Assembly (NCBI GenBank): GCA_016946835.1
Contig: JACVTC010000025.1
Span: forward strand, 1,505,443-1,569,442
DNA: 64,000 bases
Reading direction: 5' to 3'
DNA from: Neocallimastix lanati (nom. inval.)
Lineage: Eukaryota; Neocallimastigomycota; Neocallimastigomycetes; Neocallimastigales; Neocallimastigaceae
The notes below the pieces were generated by a model that worked only from the letters and a program-made list of their open reading frames with translations, was not told where the DNA came from and ran no database searches. Positions 55,119 to 64,000 of the stretch are shown piece by piece. Both the position numbers and the translations under genes were made by a program. The stretch's first letter is position 1. Every line of letters begins with the position of its first letter.

Positions 55119-55760
55119 TATAACAAAATATTATAATAAATATAATAACACTCAAAAAAAACAAAAATTATTTTATTTTTTATTTATTTTTTTTCTTTTA
55201 TTATAATTATTTTATTAATTATATTTATTATAATACTATAAGCCGCAAGGGTTGATATAGTATTAATATTAAAAAAAGTTTTATTAAAAAATTAAGTTTT
55301 ATTAACTAAACAAAATTAAAATAAAAAACACAAAGAAAAGAATATTTGTTAATAAGAATTTTACTCATATTTATATTTTTTTTCAAAAGTTAAAGTTATT
55401 AAAAAATAAAAATAAAAGTTTCTAAAAAGTTCTTAAAAATCGAAAAATTTAGAAAAAATAGAAAACAATAGAATTAAGAATTTAATAGAATAAATTTTAA
55501 TTAATTAAACACAAGAATTATCAAGAAATTCTAGTAATTTCTTGAACTATAAAGAATCTTCTAGATATTTTTTAGAATAAAACTATAAAATAATAATAAA
55601 TGTGAATCGAACCCTAAGTAGTTTGATTCATGGTATTAGTTACTAACAACTATACCAGAAATAATATTTTTTAAATTTAATTATTTGTTTTAAAACTTTA
55701 TTGAAAAATAATACTAAATATTAAAATAATAAAATAATTGTAATTATTGATTCTGTTATA
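55119..55760 (-). repeat. 5' LTR of the chromovirus
   Basis: Direct repeat of 48918-49559, same 642-bp length. The sequence just inside on the minus strand (ATAAAAAACACCCAAG) does not begin with TGG, so priming may not use a tRNA 3' end. Confidence 0.9.
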
Positions 55761-55876
55761 ATATTTGATATTAATAAAAGATTTTAATAAGAATATTTAA
55801 TAATAATTTTATTTTATTATTATTAAGAGTATTCAATAGGAAATACAAGGTATTTAGTGACACCCCGTATCAGTAT

Positions 55877-57471
55877 TGATACGGGCTGGAGTTGAAACAC
55901 TAAGATATTCATAACAAAAAAAAATAAATATTAACACATAACTATAAAAATAAATTTGGAAACAAGAAAAAAAATTAAATTTTAAAATATTCTTTATTTA
56001 AATTTAAAATTAAAATTATTTGTTCCCAGTATTAAAAAGAAAGAAATTTATTCTTCTTTTTATACTTTTATTTTAATACATTTTATTTATTATTAATATA
56101 TTCTTTATAAAAAAAACTATTATAACTATTTTATTTTAATAACAAAAACAAAAAAAACATAGACTTGCACGTATGGGTACCCATCTCCCATATGGCCATA
56201 CAGTTATTAATTAACTGTAAGGTGATGAGTTATTGGCATACTGTATCAGCTTCGCCGCTCTCAATCGTCGTTACACACTGCCCGGAGATGCATTCCTAAC
56301 GTTCCTACATATATCTCTAATGACCACGAGCATCAGAACGGAACCATTAACTCCTCCCTAGTGGGTGTAATCATTGGCGATTGGAAATTTTACAATCATC
56401 AAGGTCTATGCTTCAATTCAAAGCGTAGTATCATGGTTGGGTGAAATAATCATCTGAGGGAAAGCCTTATAGACATCACGTGTGGTCTCATGATATCCCA
56501 GGATAGAAACCTCATCCGATTATTTGGTGCCATGCCGAGGATTCGAACCCCGCCCTCTACAGTAACCTGTATCGTCCTAACCGACTGGACCAACATGGCT
56601 ATTTTATTTTAATTTTTAACTATTATTTTAAATTATTTTTTTAAAAAAAAAAAAAATAACATTTATTAAATTAAAATATAAAAAATTAATTTGGAGCTTG
56701 TATCACGAAGGGCATTCCGGGCGGTAGCTTCTTCTTGATATTGTTATTCAGAGAGAGAATTATACAGAATTGATATTTTCTGTATTTTAGATCATTTTTA
56801 TTATTGGAATTCTTCTGTATTTTAGTTCATTTTTATTTTAATAAAGATTTAATTTATTTTTAATTTTTGTTTTATTTTTAGTTTATTTCAAAGGTTTTAG
56901 AAAATATTATATAGAAACTTATAATTCTGTATTTTACATCAAATATTTATTGAAATAGGTTTTATTATTCTTAATATAAAAATAAGAATTAGTAATGATT
57001 TAAATATTATATAATTTTTAATAAGAATATTTAGTAATAATTTTTATTATATTTAATATTAATAAAAGAATTTTATAAGAATATTTAATAATAATTTTTA
57101 TTATAAAAGATTTTAATAAGAATATTTAATAATAATTTTTATTATATTTAATATTAATGAAAGAAATTTATATGAATATTTAATAATAATTTTTATTATA
57201 TTTAATATTAATAAAAGAATTTTATAAGAATATTTAATAATAATTTTTATTATATTTAATATTAATAAAAGAAATTTATAAGAATATTTAATAATAATTT
57301 TTATTATATTTAATATTAATAAAAGAAATTTATAAGAATATTTAATAATAATTTTTATTATATTTGATATTAATAAAAGATTTTAATAAGAATATTTAAT
57401 AATAATTTTATTTTATTATTATTAAGAGTATTTAATAGGAAATACAAGGTATTTAGTGACACCCCGTATCA
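55877..57471 (-). mobile_element. LTR copy 3 of the TGATACGGG family = 3' LTR of Gypsy E3
   Basis: Begins tgatacgggctggagttgaa and ends gacaccccgtatca. Only GTAT separates it from copy 2. Without the SINE it is about 1.1 kb, with a short ~400-bp version of the minisatellite (57015-57410). The E3 polypurine region (minus strand CTTAAGCGGGGAGATTA) is directly inside at 57472-57488. Confidence 0.88.
56141..56600 (-). mobile_element. tRNA-derived SINE (about 460 bp) with 15-bp target duplication
   Basis: Read on the minus strand from 56600, the head is tRNA-like: acceptor AGCCATG (pairs with CATGGCA at six of seven positions), A-box TGGTCCAGTCGG, and a T arm with B-box GGTTCGAATCC (56533-56543). 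The anticodon arm is degenerate. A ~380-bp unrelated body follows, ending in a T/G-rich tail (GTTTTTTTTGTTTTTGTT). The flanks CTATTTTATTTTAAT (56126-56140 and 56599-56613) are a 15-bp duplication that shares its final bases with the head. LTR copy 1 shows the empty site near 40010-40030. GC content is far above the surroundings. Pol III transcription is inferred from the boxes. Confidence 0.85.
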
Positions 57472-57483
57472 TAATCTCCCCGC

Positions 57484-58779
57484 TTAAGATGAGACTTCGT
57501 CCCCTGAAGTCTGATTATACCAAGTATAATAATGAACAAGATTTTTCTGGTGTACATTTCTGTCAGCTATTTCACCAGCGTAAATATCACAAATACAAGC
57601 GGTATTATAATTCATTTGAACAATTCTAAAAGGACCAGTGTAAAAGGGGTCTAACTTTCTTCTTGAGAAATTTCTAACTAAAACTAAGTCCCCTGGTTCA
57701 AAAACAGTATTCATAGATTTTTGTTGTTTTCTTCTATTTTCCCATAATTTATTAGCATTATCAATATTAGCAGTGGCTTCCATAATCCATTTATGATGAG
57801 TTGTAAATTTTCTAATTAAATATTCATCAAAGGTTTCATTTATATTTCTATCATTATATGCAATTGTTAATTCGAATGGTTTTAGATCAGTTCTACCATA
57901 TAAGAGTTCAAAACTAGAAAATTTTGTAACTTCACTTTTGCAAGTTCTTAAGGCCCATAAAGCAACTGGAAGAATTTCATCCCAATTCTTTTCTGTTCCT
58001 CCAAGTAGTCTAATATATTTTATAATTTCTCTATTTCTATTTTCAACTTGGCCATTACTTTCAGGATGGTAAGTACTGATGTAATGAACATAAACATTAT
58101 ATAAATCTAAAAATCCTTTTGTAGCATTGGAGGTAAATTGTGGACCATTATCAGTGATTAAAATTTCAGGAATGCCATGTCGAGAAAATACATTAGTAAG
58201 AAACTTAATAACGTCTTTAGATTCAATTGTAGGAAATGGTTCGGCTTCTACCCATTTTGTAAAATAATCAACTAAAACAATTATGTATTTATTATTTGAT
58301 TTAGTGATAGGTAAGGGTCCTATAATGTCTAAACCAACTCGAGTAAAGGGTAAACCTGGTTTAGTAGCAAATGATTCAGTACCTCTATTAATTGGTTGTG
58401 GTCTGTTCATTTGACAATCATGGCAAGTTTTAACAAGTAATTCTACATCTTTGGACATGTTTTCCCAATAATATTTCCTTTTAAGTCTATCGTATGTTTT
58501 ATAATAGCCTTCATGTCCAACACTATGGGCAGCTAATAATAGTTCTATTTTCTCTTCTTTGTTTTCGACAAATTTACGAATATTTTCTCCGTCTTTAAAA
58601 TATTTAATATTATCTATAATAATTATTTTCTTTTTCAAATATTCTTTAATAGCAATACTATTATTTAATTCTTCAACTTCAGTATTATTATTGTCATCAT
58701 TAGTTGTAACAAAAATTATTTCATTTTCATTAAAATTATTTTCAATAGAATCTTTATTTAAAGTATAATAATTTTCCAA
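57484..58779 (-). pseudogene. E3 integrase
   Basis: 431 open codons contain the HHCC finger (HSVGHE...CHDCQ), core motifs GLDIIGPLP, ITDNGPQFTSN and NGQVENRNREI (catalytic D, D, E), and the C-terminal module DPFYTGPFRIV. It closely parallels E1 integrase (KWVEAEPF; CKSEVTKFSSFELLYGR). This is the best-preserved part of E3. The frame reads through the polypurine tract to a stop at 57484. Confidence 0.85.
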
Positions 58780-58789
58780 TTTATTATTA

Positions 58790-59366
58790 TCTTTACTTTT
58801 ATTTAAATTAATATTATTTCCATTATAGTTATCATTAATTTTAGAATTACATATATTAAGATTTTTATTATAAGAATTTTCAGAAATATTAATTAAAGGA
58901 TTTTTATCAAAATTATTTTCATAAAAATTTTTAATACAATTTTTATTAATATTGTTATAATTAAGTTTTTCAGAAAAATTTTTAATATTATTTTGATTAT
59001 GGTTACAAATTCCTTTGAAAATTTTTTAATATCGTTACTACTATTATTACAATTATTATCAAAATTTTCTAAATAAAAATTTTTGTCATTATTATTATTA
59101 TTATTAAATTTTTCATAATAACTATTAACACTGGAATTATTATTTAAATTTTTAAAAATATAATTATTATTATTATTATTATTATTTAATTTATTTAAAG
59201 AATTAATTATATTATTATCTAAATTATTTTTATTAAAATTAACGTAATTATTTTCTTCAGAAATATTATTTATAGGATAATCATTTTTATTTGTATTATT
59301 CATTCTATTTATATTTTCAATAGAATCGTAATTAATATTTTCATTATTATTCAAATGAATAAACAA
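58790..59366 (-). pseudogene. E3 Asn-rich linker between RNase H and integrase
   Basis: Translation gives long Asn runs (NKLNNNNNNNN, FNNNNNNDKN) with Lys, Ile and Glu. E1 has only about 60 residues between RNase H (DALSRL) and the integrase finger region. The expansion is microsatellite-like (attatta on the plus strand) and includes frame changes near 59020. Confidence 0.6.
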
Positions 59367-59860
59367 AGTATTATTTTTAATTTCTTATTAATATTTTTAG
59401 AGTCAGGAATTAATCGAGAAAGTGCATCAGCAATAACATTTTTCTTTCCTTGTTCATATTTAACTACAATTTTTAACATACTAAAAGTTATAACCCATCT
59501 AGCTTGACGAGCATTATTTGGTTCTTTATTATTAAATAAGCCTATTAAAGGTTTATGATCAGTATATAAAATAGTATCATATTTATTACCACTAAAATAT
59601 GGTTTAAATTTTAAACAACAATAATAAGCAGCTGTGCCTTCTAAATCAGTAATACTATAATTTATTTCAGTAGGTTTTAAAGATCTACTAATGTATTGAA
59701 TTGGATGTTCGATGTTATCTTTATCTTTCTGCATTAATACACCTCCTATTCCATCTAATGAAGCATCCGTTCTAATTAAAAATTGTTTATCATAATCTGG
59801 ATATTAAGAATAGGAGCTTCAATAAGTTTTTCCTTAAGAATTTTAAATCTTTCTTCAATT
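59351..59860 (-). pseudogene. E3 RNase H
   Basis: From about 59800 the frame reads IRTDASLDGIGGVL (catalytic Asp) after an indel, then QYISRSLKPTEINYSITDLEG, YTDHKPLIGLF and KKNVIADALSRL. These match E1 RNase H. At least one frameshift lies near 59735-59800. Confidence 0.75.
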
Positions 59861-60720
59861 ATATCATCCCAGATATATTTTATATTTTCTTTAATAGTTT
59901 AAATAATGGTTGAGCAATTATAGCAAAATCTTTAATAAATTTTCTATAATATCCAATTGCACCTAAGAAAGATCTTAATTGGGTAATATTTTTAGGTGAT
60001 TCCCATTTGGATATTACATCTACCTTTTTGGGTACTGGCTTTATACCTTCTGTGGATAAAATATGGCCTAATACTTCAACTTCTTGTTTAATAAAATGGC
60101 ATTTGATAAATTAGCCTTTAGACCATTTTCTTTAATAATATCAAAAACTTTTTGTAGATCCAATATGTGTTGTTCCAAGGTATCAGAAAATATTACTAAA
60201 TCATCCATATAAATGAACATACATTTAGCAATTAAAGGCAAGAATATTCTGTTCATTTCACGTTGGAAAGTTGCAGGAGAATTACAAAGTCCGAATGGCA
60301 TAACTTTGTAATTATAATTTCCAAACATTGTTGTAAAGCAAGTTTTATCTCTGTCTTCTTTTCCATAGGAATCTGGTGGAAACCAGAAAATAAGTCAAGC
60401 GTGGTTAAGTACTTAACTTATTGCCTATAGAAAATAATATTTCTTCTATATAAGGTAAAGGATATGCGTCTTTAATAGTAATATCATTTAATTTTCTATA
60501 ATCCACTACCATTCTCCATTTACCATTCTTTTTAGGAACGAGAATAACTGGGAACGACCATGATGATTTTGAAGGTTCTATCAATCCATTTCTTAATAAT
60601 TTACTTATTTCTTCTCTTAGTATATTCATTTGCTTCTTATTTGCTACTCGATACATTCTATGTTTAATTGCATTCGACCACTTATGATTTTTATTTTATG
60701 ACTTAGTAATTTCGATTTAC
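59861..60720 (-). pseudogene. E3 reverse transcriptase (frameshifted)
   Basis: Open segments: 60656-60405 (GLIEPSKSSWSFPVILVPKK; VVDYRKLNDITIKDAYPLP) and 60328-60068 (VMPFGLCNSPATFQREMNR; the catalytic YMDDLVIFS). Indels separate them near 60340-60400 and 60070. The catalytic box is YMDD against YIDD in E1. Confidence 0.8.
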
Positions 60721-60999
60721 CTAAATCTCTGTATCAAGTGCCAATACATTTATATTATTTAATAATAAAAACTTAGTTTGTTTCTAATTTTTGTTGGTGC
60801 TTTCGCCGCAATTTCATGAATAGTTATTTCCTTTACACTTTTTAAATTCTTAACAGTATTTTCAATAGAAATATCAATATTTTTGATTACACTGTTTTCA
60901 TAATTCTTTTATCATTAATTTCATTTATTTTGTTAATAAAGAATAATTATTTGTAAAGAATTTTTATTATCTTTTTTGTTACCACTTATAACGAAATCA

Positions 61000-61870
61000 T
61001 AATATCTTTAACATGATGATTAATTTCGAAAGAATTTTTATTATTAACATCTTCATTAAAAATTGTGGAAAATTTTTATCACTAATAGTATTATCAACAT
61101 CTTTAGAAACTATATTATCATTATTATCATTACAAAAATTTTCAGAAGGTTTATCAGTATTAATATTATTTTTATTAAGGTTTTCAGAAAGATTATTAAT
61201 ATTATTTTTATTAAGGTTTTCAGAAAGATTATTAATATTATTTTTATTAAAAATTTCAGAAAAATTATTAATATTATTTTTATTTCCAAAAATATTATAA
61301 GGATTATTAGTATTATTAATGCTATTTAAGTTTTCATAAATATTATTAATATTATCTAAATCTTTAGAAATATTATCAGTATTATTAACATCATATAAAT
61401 TTTTAGAGAAATTATTAATATTATTTTTATTATTAAAATTTTCAGAAGAACAATTTTTATTATTAATACTAATCGAATTATTGATATTATTTTATTAATA
61501 GGTTTTTCAAAAATATTATTAATTCTATTATTAAAAATTTATTAGAAAAATTTTACTATTAAAATTTTTATTAGATAGATTTTACTAGAAAAATTTTTAT
61601 TAGAAAAATTTTCGATATTATTATTATTATCGATATTAATTTCATTTGGATTATCATGATTATTTATAGTATTAAAATTTTTGTTAGTATTATTATTATT
61701 AATATCTTTATTAGAAGAACAATTATTATTATAAATTTTAGAAATTTTATCATTATTAATTTTACATCCAAATACATTCTTTAAATAATTATCATTATTA
61801 TTTATATTGCAAAAATTATTTCCATCTTTATCATTATGATTTCCAAAGGAATTATCAATATCATTATTAT
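61000..61870 (-). repeat. E3 Asn-coding expansion between protease and RT
   Basis: About 870 bp of ttattaatattatt-type repeats, including a repeated block gattattaatattatttttat (about 61190, 61240, 61265) preceded by ttcagaaa. On the minus strand it would encode Asn/Ile/Lys. In E1 the corresponding stretch is short and Glu-rich, so this is a lineage-specific expansion. Confidence 0.65.
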
Positions 61871-61881
61871 CATTATTTTCT

Positions 61882-62480
61882 TCATATAAAATTTGAATAT
61901 ATTGTATCTTCGGTGGTTAATAAATAATCAACTAGCACATCTTTATTCAATTCTTCTTCGCATTCATCTTTAATATCATCTTCTTCATCTTCTATTTCTG
62001 TCACACTTTCAAAACTTCCTATCTTTCGTATCTCATCTGTTTTTTGATACAAGGTGTGATCAGAGAAGTCCATAATAATTTTCATTCTAGCTAGCGCATC
62101 CACACCATTAATACTTGGAAAATATCATCTTTTTCAACCAATCTAAAGATTTTCTTAGAAGTAATATTTCCAATTGTTATTTCTATTTCATATAATTTTG
62201 AGATGAGCGTGGTATTAGTACAAGCTTGATATAAAGTTTCTTAATAGCAGAAATTGGTTTAAATGGAATTTTATTATTTATCATGAAGGTTTTGGTGATC
62301 ATATTAATAGAAGAACAGGAATCTAAATATACTGTAGTTTCTACGTTTTCTACCTTACATTTTGTTTTTACAATCTTATCTTTCTTAATTGTTGATAAGG
62401 TTGTTTCTTCATCTTCTATAATTGTTGTAAACTTAAGGCTTTAGATAATTCAGTTCTCAATTTAGGATTGATATTGAGCA
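61882..62480 (-). pseudogene. E3 protease region with DSC active site
   Basis: Near 62305-62330 the frame reads VYLDSCSSINMI, matching E1 LLDSCASVNMV. Near 62110-62150 it reads RLVEKDDIFQVLM, then the next frame continues VDALARMKIIMDF (62103 onward). The motif glycine is encoded only if the frame steps back one base, as in E1. Further indels lie upstream. Confidence 0.65.
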
Positions 62481-63004
62481 ACTGTCCGATGGTAATATTA
62501 GCGAACTTATTTCCAATATCGGTCCACTATATTATAATTATCTTGATTTCCTGTTATTTTTAATTTTTTTGTATATTTTCCTTATTGGATTTTCTACCTT
62601 TTTTTCACTTGGAAGTTGTATTTCTTTAGCTAATTCTTTTATTTCTTTTGCTCTTTCTTTCTTGTTTCTTCTTTTTGCTTCTTCAATTGAGGGTTCATTT
62701 ATAAAAGATGGATCAAGATAATTTAACGCTTCTGTTCTTTTTGATTTTCATTTCCTTTATTATTACTATTAGTTTCACTTTCTGGTTCCATTTCCATTTG
62801 TTCCTGATTATTTGATGGAACTTTAATTGGTTGAGGATTTTCTTTTAAACTTTTCTTAGTTGCTTTCTTATATGGTTTATTTTCATTAGTTTTTCTACTT
62901 CTTCTTTCAGCTACAATGGCTATTTCTTTATTATCTTCTATATTCGAAGATTCTTTAGTTCCAGTAAGTGAATTAGTTAAAAGAGTTGTATTGGTTTGAT
63001 TTAT

Positions 63005-63037
63005 GGGAGTATTCCTTCTCCCATTTAGAAGTTTAAA
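63005..63037 (-). other. Gag-protease -1 frameshift cassette in E3
   Basis: T TTA AAC (63037-63031), TTC, TAA (63027-63025), then eight bases after the heptamer GGGAG (63022-63018), an 8-base loop and CTCCC (63009-63005). Layout and spacing are identical to E1; the 3' arm is CTCCC instead of CTTCC, so pairing is preserved. Confidence 0.75.
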
Positions 63038-64000
63038 GGTTGATTATTGTTATTAAAGAAATTTTGGTTATTATTAATAGGATCTATGTTATTATGATTA
63101 GGATTTGAACTGTTATAACTAGTATTATTATAATTAGTATTAACATTAAAGTTTCCATTTGAGTTATAATTATTTACATTATTAGTATTAATTTTAGAGT
63201 TTCTATTTAAATTACTAATATTATAATTACCATCATAGTTATTATTATTGTTTAGGTTATGATTTCTGTTGTATTGCTGTTATTTGTAATGTAGAGATTA
63301 TTGTTATTAAGTCTTCCAGTAGCTTCCATATCAGCTAGTTCTTGATAAGGTATAAGGACCAATCTTGCATCCTATGACCAGTGTTGATGACATTTAAAAC
63401 AATTTAGATTAATATTATTAGACATAAAATTTTGATTTCTTAAATTATTTTTTAATTCCGGGTACTTTATTATTGCTAAAAATTATTATTCATGTTGTTA
63501 AAATTTGGATTATTGTTATTATAATTATTACCACTATTATAACCATTTCGGAAATGATTTATATTTCTGTTATTAATAGAGTTATTATAATTATTATTAT
63601 AAGAATTTCGATAATTATTATTATAATTATTTGAATGATTATAACCATTATTTTTATTATAATTATTATAATTATTATAAGTTATAATTATTATAATTAG
63701 AGCGATAATTATTGTATTTCATAATTATTAGGATTGTCATAATTTCTATTATTATAATTATTACTATAATTATTTGGAAAAATAGAATTTAGACCTCCAT
63801 AAGTATTGGTAAACATAACGACATTTCTATTTCTATTGGGCATTTCAGAAGCAGTCCTCTGCAAGTTCAGCTATTTTAAATGCTTCTTCTAAATTAGCTG
63901 GTTGAGAAGTTATTACTTCCTTTCTAGCATATGACGACTTAATAATGAATCCGTGTAATCATTAATAGTAATAAATGCTTGACTTTCTGGAGTAAGTGAT
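63025..64000 (-). pseudogene. E3 gag C-terminal part (frameshifted, truncated by window edge)
   Basis: It contains a broken knuckle near 63375-63405 (NCFKCHQHW, then a stop where one missing base would restore the CCHC pattern), Asn/Tyr-rich repeats (63480-63800), and a capsid piece near the window end (LITINDYTDSLLS-type) that recalls E1 Gag. The last codons are CCT TTA AAC TTC TAA. Confidence 0.7.

Larger units (their letters stand above)
48918..55760 (-). mobile_element. Intact Ty3/Gypsy chromovirus, nested in LTR copy 2
   Basis: Two 642-bp LTRs (48918-49559, 55119-55760) with TATAACA/TGTTATA ends bound a 5.6-kb interior. The target duplication is ATATT (48913-48917, 55761-55765). A single 1442-codon frame encodes Gag through chromodomain. 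The LTRs appear identical over the parts compared, which suggests a recent insertion. The polypurine tract reads AAGGGAGAGAG next to the 3' LTR (minus strand, about 49560-49570). No obvious tRNA-type primer site follows the 5' LTR. The ends are not TG...CA, which is unusual. Confidence 0.9.
47523..55872 (-). mobile_element. LTR copy 2 of the TGATACGGG family, split by a chromovirus
   Basis: The LTR runs 47523-48917 and resumes at 55766-55872, ending accccgtatca. About 0.75 kb of its length is the same minisatellite as in copy 1. The chromovirus at 48918-55760 interrupts the array and duplicated ATATT. Joined length is about 1.5 kb. Confidence 0.88.
57472..64000 (-). mobile_element. Ty3/Gypsy element E3, decayed, continues past the window
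   Basis: A relative of E1 with the same order on the minus strand (gag, protease, RT, RNase H, integrase) and similar motifs, but broken by many indels. Its 3' LTR is 55877-57471; the 5' LTR and gag start lie beyond 64000. It differs from E1 by two large Asn-coding expansions at linkers (58790-59366 and about 61000-61870). Confidence 0.88.

Noticed and set aside
56525-56600. Genuine tRNA gene on the minus strand
   Set aside because: A and B boxes and acceptor pairing are good, but the anticodon stem-loop does not fold properly and the unit continues into a SINE body with tail and target duplication.
1-64000. Mitochondrial or bacterial origin because of the very high AT content
   Set aside because: Spliceosomal-type introns, a nuclear ribosome-biogenesis gene, LTR elements with target duplications, LINEs and a SINE place it in a nuclear genome.

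Overview
The window is nuclear DNA from a eukaryote with an extremely AT-rich genome. Host genes are sparse. They have short GT-AG introns and lie in a sea of poly-A/T tracts, AAT/ATT microsatellites and transposable elements. A split UTP5/WDR43 gene with fungal-style introns, Asn-rich proteins, Ty3/Gypsy chromovirus, Ty1/Copia, LINE and tRNA-headed SINE elements together fit an anaerobic gut fungus (Neocallimastigomycota) best. A dictyostelid-like amoeba is the main alternative. The assignment is inference from composition and gene content, not proof.

Layout. 1-4.6 kb: a seven-exon minus-strand gene for the ribosome-biogenesis protein Utp5/WDR43. 5.8-13.5 kb: a nest of decayed non-LTR retrotransposon (LINE) pieces, all on the minus strand, including one nearly full-length copy with endonuclease and reverse transcriptase (7.1-11.5 kb). 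14.0-15.7 kb: a two-exon gene for an Asn-rich single-pass membrane protein. 15.7-18.8 kb: AT-rich spacer with a 33-bp minisatellite. 18.8-20.7 kb: a Copia remnant. 21.0-21.5 kb: a GC-richer island that looks like a SINE. 23.0-26.1 kb: a gag-only Copia-type element with 360-bp LTRs and a perfect 5-bp target duplication. 26.2-27.0 kb: a solo LTR. 28.7-36.6 kb: a complete Gypsy element (E1). 37.3-39.8 kb: a gag-only Gypsy derivative. 39.8-57.5 kb: three head-to-tail LTRs of one family. The first is swollen to 6.8 kb by a higher-order tandem repeat, the second is split by an intact chromovirus (48.9-55.8 kb), and the third carries a tRNA-derived SINE. A solo LTR sits at the junction of the first two. 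57.5-64 kb: a decayed Gypsy element (E3), running off the window.

Only two convincing host genes are present. The rest is a retrotransposon cluster in which nearly every LTR element is on the minus strand. The most informative signals are: a conserved gag-pr -1 frameshift cassette (UUUAAAC, gag stop six bases later, short covarying hairpin) in E1 and E3; a higher-order repeat of exactly 2586 bp that grew inside an LTR; gag-only elements in both LTR superfamilies; a TATA-plus-hairpin module conserved in two solo LTRs; and clean nested-insertion boundaries that give a relative chronology.
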